Notes under the pieces: model-generated | Told to the model about the DNA's origin: nothing | The model's database searches: none | The model's input: the letters and a program-made list of their open reading frames with translations, nothing else | Assembly: GCF_004115155.1 (NCBI RefSeq) | Contig: NZ_RDSM01000003.1 | Span: 1,054,001-1,118,000 of the forward strand | Reading direction: 5' to 3' | Origin: Granulicella sibirica | GTDB lineage: Bacteria; Acidobacteriota; Terriglobia; Terriglobales; Acidobacteriaceae | Length of the DNA: 64,000 nt | Position numbers and translations under genes: made by a program | Shown: positions 55,476 through 64,000 of the stretch, in pieces | How the letters are laid out: the number at the start of each line of letters is the position of its first letter | Numbering within the stretch: position 1 is the stretch's first letter

Positions 55476-56429
55476 TTAAGCAAGCGCACGCTTCATGCTC
55501 GGGGAAACGCTGTAGACATGTTTATCCGACAGCGTATTGGAAACTTTCAACCAGTTGCGTGAAGCGAACAAGTCAAGCAGATTGTCCACAACAAATGGAG
55601 CTATCTGTGTCGTTTCCGTGACCTCTGAAGCAGATTCCAGACCTTCATTGAGGATCACTAAGGCGACCTTACGAATGATTTCTTCGATCTGAGGCATGTT
55701 CGCTCTCGCGAAAACCATAAAGCCGTTCAACGTTGGCTGGATGACTCCTATTCCTCGCGGCAAGCCGCCCATCAATCGTTTGATCTTGATGTATCCCTGC
55801 TGTTCCAAAATTTCCAGCGAGTCAAGGAATGACTCCCGGGACATATCCTCCAGCTTCAACGAAAACTGTTCCGGGCTCCAAATCGGGCGGTTTCGTTCAA
55901 TGGCATCTTCGTAGATCAACCGCAGGACCCGGATGTCGGAGGGATGAAGGCCGGGAATCGGCCGCTCTTTCAGGTAGTCCGGAGATTTTCCTAGGGCCGG
56001 TTTGTCACGACGGCCAAAGATGGCTGCCACAATTCGATCCAGTTGGTCTCCGTAATCATTCAAGTTTGGAATGGGCTCCCAAACGAGAGAGCGCAACGCT
56101 TCTGGAACCTCTGCTTTGTCCAAGACGATCGGTATGACCTTGGTCTGACGCGTGATTCGATTAACAATGGCCGTATTAAGTTCTTGCCGCACCCATGGTT
56201 TGGTGACACTTACCGCGGAGATCACAATCAGGACCGCTTCGGCTTCCTTAAGGCCTTCCTCGAAAAGCTTATCGACCAAACTATCTCCCGGCAGTATCTC
56301 CCATTTGTCGAGCCAGACATCGACTCCCTTCATACGTAGAGAAGTCGCAAAGGGGATTACGAATCGCTGTTTATCTTCGCTCGCGTGGCTGAGAAACACC
56401 TTCGGTGCTGGCACATTAGCCTCGATCAT
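55476..56429 (-). CDS. TIR-domain protein with C-terminal winged-helix-like region
   Basis: A 317-residue protein. Residues 9-140 are a TIR domain: KVFLSHASEDK, VWLDKWEILPGDSL, and SVTKPWVRQEL with E83 at the place of the catalytic Glu of NAD-cleaving TIRs (compare the WV-x-x-E of SARM1). The remaining 170 residues look like a helical, winged-helix-rich region (IRVLRLIYEDAIERN, FLDSLEILEQQGYIKIKRL, VDNLLDLFASRNWLKVSN). It is therefore a candidate NADase effector of anti-phage defence with an unknown sensor. It is transcribed towards the abiE operon. The immune role is inferred. Confidence 0.82.
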   Translation of the reverse strand: MIEANVPAPKVFLSHASEDKQRFVIPFATSLRMKGVDVWLDKWEILPGDSLVDKLFEEGLKEAEAVLIVISAVSVTKPWVRQELNTAIVNRITRQTKVIPIVLDKAEVPEALRSLVWEPIPNLNDYGDQLDRIVAAIFGRRDKPALGKSPDYLKERPIPGLHPSDIRVLRLIYEDAIERNRPIWSPEQFSLKLEDMSRESFLDSLEILEQQGYIKIKRLMGGLPRGIGVIQPTLNGFMVFARANMPQIEEIIRKVALVILNEGLESASEVTETTQIAPFVVDNLLDLFASRNWLKVSNTLSDKHVYSVSPSMKRALA

Positions 56430-56516
56430 GAAAGAACACCATCCTCACCGCAGATTAGCCCAAGCCCCGCTTCTCCTGTATTGGTTGCGCCGGCAACTTA
56501 AGTCGTCAGATTGAGA

Positions 56517-57488
56517 TTACAGAGAATCCAGAAACTTCATCAGTTGGGCGTCATCGCGCCACCGTTTTTTCCCGCGCATCGGGCTGAGCGTGTTGAGCTG
56601 CTTGCGAAACCGTTCCGGCGTCAAGGCACGATACCGCCCTGTCGCTCTTAGATCGCTCATCCCCATGTAGGCAGCGAGAGCGGGAAGCATGCGATTGAGG
56701 TCTGCGCCGCGTTTGTACCACGCGGTCAGGCGATGTACGGCAAAGGTATGGCGCAGGTCGTGCAGGCGCGGCTGATAACGGGACCCATCAGTACGCACCA
56801 CCTCAGCCACCCTGCGAAGCCGCTCAAACGTCTTCTGCACCGTGTGATCGTTCAGCTTCTCCCCGTTGACCGTCAGAAAGAATTGCGGGTCGATCATCGT
56901 GCCCTTACGGCGCATATTCTTGTGATAGCGACGCAGTATCTCCAGCAGATCAGGGGCAATCGGAATCTCGCGTGTTCGCTCGAAACGACCGTTGCGAATG
57001 GTGATGCGACGCTTCCGAAAATCAATGTCGCTTCGTTCCAACCTCAGCGCCTCTCCCAACAGCACGCCGGTTCCGTACAGAAACAGCAGAAGCGTGCGGA
57101 ACGTCCGCGCGGTAAAAATGGACATGAATCCGCGTTGCGTCTTGCTAGTGGACACCAGAAGCCGATGCAGTTCGGCGCGCGAGTAGATGTAGCGGACAAA
57201 GGTCTGTGGCAGAGGCCGGCAGCGCGGAGGGAGCGGCAAACCACCGATCTCCTGGTGCGCGACCCAGTACAGGAAAAATTGGTGGAGTACGCCATATTTG
57301 TACCCCCACATCCGGGAGACCAGTCCATCGCCGAGGAACGACTCCGCATGATGCACCCGGATGAGGTGAAGCGGGAGGTTTCCCACTTCCTTACCAAAGC
57401 AACGGAGAATCTGTGCCCCCTTGACCCACTCCACGCCTTGCATCCGTTTCGCCTTGATATAGAGGCGAATGCCTTCGCGTAGTCTCAT
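56517..57488 (-). CDS. tyrosine recombinase, short type (copy 2)
   Basis: A 323-residue protein with the integrase C-terminal fold. HDLRHTFAVHR (His-xx-Arg) and the Tyr in TGRYRALTPERF are present. The first catalytic Arg is lost: LYGTGVLLGEALRL has Leu where GLRxxE is expected, and the second His motif LGH is replaced by YMG. So it may be inactive or an accessory subunit. It overlaps the preceding long recombinase by four bases. Confidence 0.88.
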   Translation of the reverse strand: MRLREGIRLYIKAKRMQGVEWVKGAQILRCFGKEVGNLPLHLIRVHHAESFLGDGLVSRMWGYKYGVLHQFFLYWVAHQEIGGLPLPPRCRPLPQTFVRYIYSRAELHRLLVSTSKTQRGFMSIFTARTFRTLLLFLYGTGVLLGEALRLERSDIDFRKRRITIRNGRFERTREIPIAPDLLEILRRYHKNMRRKGTMIDPQFFLTVNGEKLNDHTVQKTFERLRRVAEVVRTDGSRYQPRLHDLRHTFAVHRLTAWYKRGADLNRMLPALAAYMGMSDLRATGRYRALTPERFRKQLNTLSPMRGKKRWRDDAQLMKFLDSL

Positions 57489-58726
57489 CGCAACCCCGTG
57501 AGGCCGAACGCGGCAACCTGACGTAAGCCATATCCGTCATGTTTGGCATAGATGCCAATGGAGTTCGTATCATGGTGCCCGAGATACTCTGCGATATCGC
57601 TGAGAGAAGCGCCCTTTTTCAGCAAACGCGTCGCGCAAGCGTGGCGCAGGGAATGCGGGCCGATGTGCTCCAAATCGAGGCCAAGGATGCGCAATCGTTT
57701 CCCAACGGTCTGCCAGACAACCGTTGAGGAGAGTGGACCATAGGGACGCATCAGCGACAGGAAGAGATGGCTAGAGCTGTTTCGCACTCTACCGAAGCGA
57801 AGATACGCAAGAATCGCCTCGCCGACTTCATACTGGAGCGGATACTGTTGCATACCTCCGCGCTTCGCTCGTCGAACAATGAACACTTCGTTGCGCCAGT
57901 CGAAGTCATTCAACCGCAAGTCGCGGATTTCACTGCTGCGCAGGCCATAGATCGTCAGGAGCAATAGGATGGCTTTCGCACGCAGTTGTTCAGGCTTCGG
58001 CCCGTCGGCCAGTTTCAAGAGTTGGCTCACGTGTCGCCACGCGGGGCCCTTGGGGTGCGGGTGATACTTCGGGACACGCGGGCTGCGAATGCCGAGTGGC
58101 AGGTTGGGCGGGCACCAGCCTTGTGTCTCGGCATACTGGAAAAAGCTGCGCATCGCCTGGCACTGGGAAGCCATCACCTCAGGCTTCAACCCGGAGTTTC
58201 GTCTGCTGTCCAGGTACGTCTCGATTTCGCGTAAGGAAACGGTACGCAATTCGCCGCCCTGTGCCGCCAGCCATGTCAGGAAGTGCTGGGCGCGGTTACA
58301 GTACCCATTGATCGTGGCTGGTGCCAAACCTCGGGTGACACGCATGGCTTCGGTGAACGCCGCGATCTCGTTCTGATAAGGAAGAACGCGAGGAGCCAGC
58401 TTTCCATGGAAGCGCAGCCACGGGCGCGCGACGACCAGGAAGGATTCAGCGCGTCGCGACTGCGAGGCGATATCATCGCCCTCCCTTTGTTGCGTAGCAG
58501 ACCACGCAGCTGCGGCTTGGCGCAGCTCTGCCATGCCGATCACACGCAATTCGTTCAGTGCAAGAAACTGCACAATCGGCACCAGCAGACTCGCCACGCG
58601 GTACAACGAACTATAGCCGTACTCTTGGCGGTGCAAATATCGTAAGTAGTCTTCCCGTTCCGTCAAGAGCGGTACCTGCTGATGAAGCGCGATCTGTTCC
58701 GAACGAGTAAAGATGCGTTCAATCAT
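57485..58726 (-). CDS. tyrosine recombinase, long type (copy 2)
   Basis: About 413 residues from ATG 58726 (58750 also possible). An N-terminal SAM-like core-binding domain (LAPATINGYCNRAQHFLTWLA) precedes a full catalytic domain: YGLRSSEIRDL (Arg), VRRAKRGG (Lys), HSLRHACAT (His-xx-Arg), LGHHD (His), GIYAKHD (Tyr). All catalytic residues are intact, so it should be active. It pairs with the short recombinase downstream. Confidence 0.92.
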   Translation of the reverse strand: MIERIFTRSEQIALHQQVPLLTEREDYLRYLHRQEYGYSSLYRVASLLVPIVQFLALNELRVIGMAELRQAAAAWSATQQREGDDIASQSRRAESFLVVARPWLRFHGKLAPRVLPYQNEIAAFTEAMRVTRGLAPATINGYCNRAQHFLTWLAAQGGELRTVSLREIETYLDSRRNSGLKPEVMASQCQAMRSFFQYAETQGWCPPNLPLGIRSPRVPKYHPHPKGPAWRHVSQLLKLADGPKPEQLRAKAILLLLTIYGLRSSEIRDLRLNDFDWRNEVFIVRRAKRGGMQQYPLQYEVGEAILAYLRFGRVRNSSSHLFLSLMRPYGPLSSTVVWQTVGKRLRILGLDLEHIGPHSLRHACATRLLKKGASLSDIAEYLGHHDTNSIGIYAKHDGYGLRQVAAFGLTGLR

Positions 58727-59750
58727 GCACCCTCGTTTCGGCTGCCCCAACGCGCAGCGGCCTATCGTTTACCCTGTCGAGTTGTTCCAGAAATCGCATC
58801 AGTTCCGTGTCATCCCGCCAGTGGCGCTTCCTCCGCCCTGGACTAAGCAGTTTGAGTTGAGCGCGAAATCGTTCCGGTGTCAGCGCTAAATAGCGCGTCG
58901 TGGAACCTAAACCAATCTGGCCCATGTACGCTGCAAGGGCCGGCAGCATCCGGTTGAGGTCCGCTCCATGACGCAGCCATACAGTAATGCGATGGACTGC
59001 GAAAGTAGTCCGCAGATCATGAATGCGCGGCTGGTAGTACGCACCATCGTGGCGGCGGATTCCGGAAAGCAATCGAATGCGTTTGAAGGTGCCATAGAGA
59101 GTATTCGGATTGAGGGCTTCGCCCCTTTTATTCACGAAGAAGTGCTCACTCGACGTTTTCTTACGCTGACGCATACGCTGATATCTGGTCAAAGCACGAA
59201 CGATGTCATCGCCAATCGGCAACGTACGCGGACGATTGCCCGCTGGCCCACGCACGATGATCGTTCCTCGCCGCAGATCGACATCATCAAGCAGCAATCT
59301 CTGGGCCTCGCCGACGAGCACACCTGTTCCATAGAGCAGGATCAGCAGCGTACGCAATGTCTCCCCGTCGATGCGGCACCAGAGAGCTTGTTGGCTGGCA
59401 CGCACCGTGCGCAACAGAGTGCATATTTCTACCCGGGTATAGATATAGGGAACGAAGGCACGGGAACGATCTTTGCGCTTGCTGGGCATGGGAGCACGTT
59501 GAATCTCGCCTCGCTTCACCCAGAAGTCGAAGAACCGGTGGAGCGCGTGATACTTCGCTTCCCAGGAGACCGGCGACGAAGAGATCTGGTGAAGCCATGC
59601 CGCGATGTGATGCGGCGCAATCCTCTGGAGTGCAAGGTCTCCCACTCGCTCGCCGAGCGTCACGAGATCTTTGTGGCTCGGATCGAGAGCCCCGGCGCCA
59701 GCGCGTCTTTGCTGGACGTAAATCTGAACTGCCTCCGAGAGCGTCAGCAT
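58719..59750 (-). CDS. tyrosine recombinase, short type (copy 1)
   Basis: A 343-residue homologue of the gene at 56517. YGTGVLVGEAQRL again lacks the first Arg, HDLRTTFAVHR keeps His and Arg, and the Tyr is in TTRYLALTPERF. The shared loss of Arg and of LGH in both short proteins argues for an ancestral role without full catalysis, not random decay. It overlaps its neighbours by 7 and 8 bases. Confidence 0.88.
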   Translation of the reverse strand: MLTLSEAVQIYVQQRRAGAGALDPSHKDLVTLGERVGDLALQRIAPHHIAAWLHQISSSPVSWEAKYHALHRFFDFWVKRGEIQRAPMPSKRKDRSRAFVPYIYTRVEICTLLRTVRASQQALWCRIDGETLRTLLILLYGTGVLVGEAQRLLLDDVDLRRGTIIVRGPAGNRPRTLPIGDDIVRALTRYQRMRQRKKTSSEHFFVNKRGEALNPNTLYGTFKRIRLLSGIRRHDGAYYQPRIHDLRTTFAVHRITVWLRHGADLNRMLPALAAYMGQIGLGSTTRYLALTPERFRAQLKLLSPGRRKRHWRDDTELMRFLEQLDRVNDRPLRVGAAETRVHD

Positions 59751-61018
59751 ATCCCCGTCAAACGAAACGCGGCTACCGCCCGCAGGGCCTTTTGATCGTG
59801 CTTGGCATAAATGCCGACCGACTGGAGGTTGCGATGCCCCAGAAACTCCGCAATCTCATGTAGGGAGTGCCCCTTTTTTAAAAGATAAGTCGCGCACGCA
59901 TGACGCAGCGCATGTGGCCCGCGATGCTTTGTTTCCAGCCCCATCTTCTCCATTCGCTTCGCCACCACGAGCCACATTCCAGCAGCACCGATGGCGCGAT
60001 AGGGAAGGTGGAGGGTTACGAAGACTTGGCGGCAGGAGCATCGGGGTCGCCCATAGCGCAGATAAGCGAGGATGGCTTCGCCGACTTCATATTGGATCGG
60101 GTATTGCTGGACGCCGCCGCCCTTCGCCCGGCGGACGGTGAAGGTCTCGCTTCGCCAGTCGAAGTCTTCCAAACGTAATCGTGCGACCTCGCTGCTTCGC
60201 AAGGCATAGATGGCATACAGCAGAAGCATCGCCTTGGCACGCAACGCTTCCACGGTCTTGCCGTTGACGGAACGGATCAGCCTGCGCACCTCCGCCCACT
60301 TCGGCCCTTTGGGCATCGTCGTCTGCGCCGGAACACGGGGGCTGCGGATGCGGTCGGCGGTGCCCGTTGCGCACCAGCCCTGGCTCTCGGCATATGCAAA
60401 GAAGGACCGAAGTGCTTGGCACTGCGTGGCCAGGGTCGCCGCCGTCCATCCCTCTGTACGCTTCAGGCGAACGAATGCGTTCGCCTCTTCGCCGGTCAGT
60501 TGGGAGAGATGATTGCCGCGCTCTGCCGCCCACCGCAGGAAGTTGTAGGTTCTGTCGGAGTAACTCTTGACGGTTGCCGCAGCGAGTCCACGCTGTCCAG
60601 CCAGTGCTTTGGTGAACTGCGCCAGGGGCGCGTCGAACCAGTCTGCCGGAGCCATCGGGAGCACAAGCATGCCATGGAAGCTCAGCCACTGTTTTGCGAA
60701 GCGAACGAAATAGCTGGCCGTCGCTCCGGGAAGGGTGCCTCGCCGTTCCGGCCCGGTGTATTCTTTCCAGCGTTCGCCCGCCGCTTCAATCTCTATTAGC
60801 TCCACCATACGCAGGCTAGTCAGCTCCATGGTGCGCACAATATGAAGCAGGTAGGCCGCAGCCGAGCGAACACGATCCGCGCCGAGACCCTTCTGCAATA
60901 GGTGATTGAGATACTGCTCGCGCTCAACCAGAAGAGGCGCTGTGTAGTGACGCAGATGCACGCTGGGAGAAGCGGTAATACGTTCGATCAATCGTCTGCC
61001 CTCATCTTGCCGGTGCAA
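59744..61018 (-). CDS. tyrosine recombinase, long type (copy 1)
   Basis: A 424-residue homologue of the gene at 57485 with intact residues: YALRSSEVARL (Arg), VRRAKGGG (Lys), HALRHACATYLL, LGHRNLQS, GIYAKHD (Tyr). It has a TTG start at 61018, so its true start may be a little downstream. It is the first gene of the four-gene operon, 100 bases from the att-like sequence at 61122, as expected for an element's integrase. Confidence 0.9.
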   Translation of the reverse strand: MHRQDEGRRLIERITASPSVHLRHYTAPLLVEREQYLNHLLQKGLGADRVRSAAAYLLHIVRTMELTSLRMVELIEIEAAGERWKEYTGPERRGTLPGATASYFVRFAKQWLSFHGMLVLPMAPADWFDAPLAQFTKALAGQRGLAAATVKSYSDRTYNFLRWAAERGNHLSQLTGEEANAFVRLKRTEGWTAATLATQCQALRSFFAYAESQGWCATGTADRIRSPRVPAQTTMPKGPKWAEVRRLIRSVNGKTVEALRAKAMLLLYAIYALRSSEVARLRLEDFDWRSETFTVRRAKGGGVQQYPIQYEVGEAILAYLRYGRPRCSCRQVFVTLHLPYRAIGAAGMWLVVAKRMEKMGLETKHRGPHALRHACATYLLKKGHSLHEIAEFLGHRNLQSVGIYAKHDQKALRAVAAFRLTGIC

Positions 61019-61121
61019 GATCAGATTACCTGCGGGGGGAAGAAGGGAAGCAAACTACTACAACGCCGGAAGCCCAGCTTGGATCGTCGTCTCGCCTTCA
61101 TCGTGCGGTGCTGATGGAAGT

Positions 61122-61210
61122 TGGTGGAAGCGGGGGGGGAGTCGAACCTTTTACCACAGCCCAAAATCTGTAACTTACACATTCGACAAGCTGCTACAAA
61201 TGCCAAAACG
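61122..61210 (-). repeat. att-like sequence beside the recombinase operon
   Basis: On the minus strand it ends GTTCGACT, a run of eight C, then GCTTCCACCA, like a tRNA T-arm plus CCA end but with about two surplus bases. The neighbouring bases TTTACC, TGTAACTTACACATTC (61169) and ATGCCAAAACG (61200) match the flank of the 52565 site in order and spacing. Likely the same type of attachment region. Confidence 0.5.
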
Positions 61211-61271
61211 GCCACTTGGACCGATCCATCGTACAGTTTTCATCCCGCGGTTTGTGGCGTATTCATCACCG

Positions 61272-62021
61272 CTAGGCCGCATCATGGGGATCCTCAGTCT
61301 CCGGAATCTCCCGATTGTACGATTCGACTGACACCTGCAACTGCGGAACTCCCTTCAGTTCCTTCGGCAGCTCTCCACCAAATAGATAGGGGACAGTGAC
61401 GGGGAAACGGAAGTCGCGAGGGAACTTCTCCTTGAAATCACCCGGCGCGAACTCCAGCCAGACATTCGCCCCGAACTCAAAATACTCTTGCAGCCGGGTG
61501 TTCATCTCGACGTCTTCCCGGGGCTGGTGCTCGCTGATCGTCGGGAGGAAGTGATGAAGGAAGCGTTCATCGCCGTCCCATTTGCTGCCGATGATGGCGG
61601 GATTCTGGTGACCCATGTTGCGGTAGTCCCTGATCTCCTTGCGAAGGGCAAGCTGCTCGATCTGGTCGAGATGCTTTTCGTAGGTCCAGAAGTATTTTTC
61701 TCCGGCATGCTCCTTCTGCCCGCGGGTGATCGCCGTCCGCAACGCCTCGAAGACATGCTCCAGGTGCCAAAAGAACGCGGCCAGATGGCTCCGACAGATG
61801 ACAATGTCCGTCTGCACATGATCTCGCACGTCCTGGTCCTGCTCACGCAGTAGCTTGACTGCCGTGCGGAGAGCGTCCGATTGCGAATACACGCGTACGT
61901 AGGCCATGTGGTATGCCGCGAAGCTGATCTGAAACCAGATCTCAGACAGTGCGTCCACAAAATCTTGTTCCGGGAGATCCGGCATTTTGAGCTTGTTGCC
62001 CAGACGCTGTTTCACGTGCAT
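61272..62021 (-). CDS. hypothetical protein
   Basis: A 249-residue soluble, His- and Glu-rich helical protein (AAYHMAYVRVYSQSDALRTAV, AAFFWHLEHVFEALRTAITRG). There are no recognisable motifs, signal or membrane segments. Position between the recombinases and a nuclease-like gene makes it mobile-element or defence cargo, nothing more can be said. Confidence 0.6.
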   Translation of the reverse strand: MHVKQRLGNKLKMPDLPEQDFVDALSEIWFQISFAAYHMAYVRVYSQSDALRTAVKLLREQDQDVRDHVQTDIVICRSHLAAFFWHLEHVFEALRTAITRGQKEHAGEKYFWTYEKHLDQIEQLALRKEIRDYRNMGHQNPAIIGSKWDGDERFLHHFLPTISEHQPREDVEMNTRLQEYFEFGANVWLEFAPGDFKEKFPRDFRFPVTVPYLFGGELPKELKGVPQLQVSVESYNREIPETEDPHDAA

Positions 62022-62151
62022 GACCTCAATAGGAGGATTCTAGACCCATCGTTCTTGCTTACTGGACCTCGTCGAGCTGTCGCGGGACGTCGCTCGAGAC
62101 GATTCTCCTTAATCTCTGGGAGAATGGGTAATCCAAATACCGAGGCGCACG

Positions 62152-64000
62152 ATGACGAAGACATCCAAACCGGGACTCGGCAACTTTTCTCCAAGAGATT
62201 TCTTGCGTGCCCGTCGTCCTGAGGCCTTTTCGGATTCTTGGTCAGAGCAAGAAAGTCATCTTGACCGATCGCTCCTTGAATACCACTTGGACACCATCAC
62301 CAATCGCAGTCAGGAAGTCAGTTTTGAAGAGTTCGCTCGCGCCCTTGCAGAGAAGGAGGTTTGCCCCAATCTGGTTCCGCAGACCGGGCCAACGGGTGGG
62401 GGAGACAGCAAGGCGGATACAGAAACTTATCCAGTTGCCGATTCTTTGTCACTCCACTGGTTCGTTGGCGTTGGGCGGGAGTCCGCGGCAGAACGCTGGG
62501 CATTCGCGGCGAGTGCCAAAAAGGCATGGGGCCAGAAGGTCCGCGCAGATGTGGCGTCCATCGCGGGAACCGGACGGGGTTACACCAAGATTTTCTTCAT
62601 TAGCAGCCGATACATTCGAAGCAAAGACCGAGCCGCGGCCGAGGATGAACTGTCGGAGAAGTATGGAATCGAAGGTACGCATATTTGATCGGACATGGAT
62701 TCTTGACAAGGTCTTCCAAAACAAGCGCGAAGACTTAGCGATTGAAAAGCTTGAATTGGCGATCACTAGGCTCCCCACAACCAAGAACGGGCCTCTCGAC
62801 CTTCAGCGGGAGCGTGATCTTCAAGAGATCGAAGCTCGCATTGAGCAGGCGGTGACGACCGAGCATTACAGCTTACATCTCGCCGACGATGCTTTGACCG
62901 CTCCGATATTGTCACGTGCTTTGGAACGACCACGCATTGAGACCGACGGACGATTTGAGCGTGCCGATCGTATCGTGCAAAAATGCGGCATCCCCCATCA
63001 ATTCGTTCGGAATGCCTACGATCGAGCTCAGACTACCTTCTGGTGGTACGAGGACTTTCCGGAGTTCCTTAAGCGATACGACGCTATGGAAGAGCGCGTC
63101 CGAGATAGCTGGAACACGTACGATTATGAACTTCTGACAAATCTTTGGATTTTGCTTTACGGCTTGTATCGGAGAGATGACGCCCTAATTCCAAAGAGTT
63201 TCTTTGAGGAGAAGTCTTCACGCCTCTTAGCCGAATTGGACCGTCTTACCTCTCAGGAGGACCGACCGAGTTCCGTTGCGCAAGCCAAAACGATGAAGAT
63301 CCTGATCAGCATTTTTCGAGCCGATCCCACGTCGAAAGACTTGCCAGCACTATTAGAAGAACTGAGCGCTGTCGTTTCCGAAGCGGAAGCACTCGCCGGA
63401 TATCCGCTTATAAAGTTGATCGATTTACTCGTCGAGTTGGAAGACGTGCTCGATGACGTTCCCGGATATCGACGGCTATTCCAACAAATCGTCGATATCG
63501 CAGGCATGCGGAAAAACGATATCGTTGCCGCACAGATGCTTGTGAAGAGCGGACAGAAACAGTTGCTACGCGATCGACCCAATCAGGCGATCATGCATCT
63601 CGGCAAAGCATTAGGAAAGCTCTACAAAAACGAAAGCCGCCGTGAACTCGTTCGGGCGCTGTATCTGTGTGGAAGAGCCTACGAACGACTTGGTCTCTTT
63701 TGGGCAGCTCGAGGTTCCCTGCTGATCGCTGCGTCCCTTTCGACCGACGATCTGTTCGCAAAAGGAGATTTGAACCTCACTCAGCTCGCATGTTTCAACC
63801 GCATCAAGTGGATTGAGCTACAACTCGGACGCGTCCCTCACTTGCTCATGTGGCATCAAATTGATCAGACGCTAGCGCGGGCACTAGCCGAGCGCGATAT
63901 TGATACCACGTCGATCGAACAGAGCGAAATGCAATTCGATTTCTCTCTCGCTATTCTGCTACTCAAGACTGACTTTTGGGAACTGAAGTGGCTAAAGGGC
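62152..64000 (+). CDS. large nuclease-like/helical-repeat protein, frameshifted and cut by window end
   Basis: The first frame (62152-62688) has NLVPQTGPTGGGDSKADTE, FAASAKKAW and GTGRGYTKIFFISSR, resembling a restriction-endonuclease-like (PD-(D/E)xK) domain with Asp D85 and Lys K123. It stops after YGIEGTHI. An overlapping frame from 62659 (MESKVRIFDRTWILDK) stays open to the window end and encodes a long helical, TPR-like protein. KYGIE plus VRIFDRTWIL joins smoothly if one G near 62671-62672 is removed, so a single-base insertion is likely; a separate gene start at 62659 is the alternative. It continues past the window. Defence function is inferred only. Confidence 0.65.

Overview
The window looks like a chromosomal segment of a Gram-negative soil bacterium, most likely an Acidobacteriaceae member (Granulicella/Edaphobacter/Terriglobus type). 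This rests on gene content and style: GC-rich coding, an LptE-type lipoprotein next to holA, a DUF4260 gene, ftsH/tilS clustering, adjacent ispD-ispF, a Tat-exported sugar-phosphate isomerase-like protein, and a sensor kinase with two-component propeller repeats. The assignment is inference; no rRNA or intact tRNA is present to fix it.

Region 1 (1-12.3 kb) is ordinary core chromosome: a frameshifted S41 peptidase, a small membrane protein, a GIY-YIG/DUF4357 protein, then minus-strand holA, lptE, DUF4260, ftsH, tilS, an ankyrin protein and a zinc-ribbon protein, and plus-strand ispD-ispF and a xylose-isomerase-like protein.

Region 2 (about 12.5-52.6 kb) is bounded by a perfect 24-bp direct repeat that is the 3' end of a tRNA-Cys-like gene (12511-12534 and 52565-52588). 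I read it as a 40-kb genomic island. Its cargo is almost all detoxification and redox: SDR and NmrA dehydrogenases, five alpha/beta hydrolases or relatives, two paralogous cNMP-binding/thioredoxin-reductase-like fusions, isochorismatase-like hydrolase, Dps, PoxB, OsmC, an EmrAB-TolC-type efflux set split in two, succinate-semialdehyde-type dehydrogenase, two DJ-1/PfpI proteins, a KefF/MdaB-like quinone reductase, a YdeP-type molybdopterin oxidoreductase and an MDR quinone reductase. Regulators are AraC, TetR, NarL-type and HxlR. At least four promoters spread over 30 kb carry the same inverted repeat, CTTCA-N5-TGAAG, centred on the -10 element, with TTGACA/G 17-18 bp upstream. This is a previously unannotated regulon candidate, with the island HxlR protein the best guess for the regulator. 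Several island genes are broken or chimeric (sensor kinase frameshift, HxlR nonsense, SDR and AraC remnants, DUF5519-TetR fusion).

Region 3 (52.6-64 kb) is a mobile/defence segment: an IS3-family remnant, an XRE regulator, an AbiE-type toxin-antitoxin pair with its own 12-bp inverted-repeat operator, a small companion gene, a TIR-domain protein, an overlapping operon of four tyrosine recombinases (two long/short pairs, the short partners lacking catalytic residues), a hypothetical gene, and the start of a large nuclease-like/helical-repeat protein that is frameshifted and runs off the window. Four tRNA-end-like fragments (12.5, 52.6, 53.1, 61.1 kb), three of them followed by short tandem repeats, suggest tandem integration at one tRNA hotspot, with the intact tRNA probably to the right of the window.
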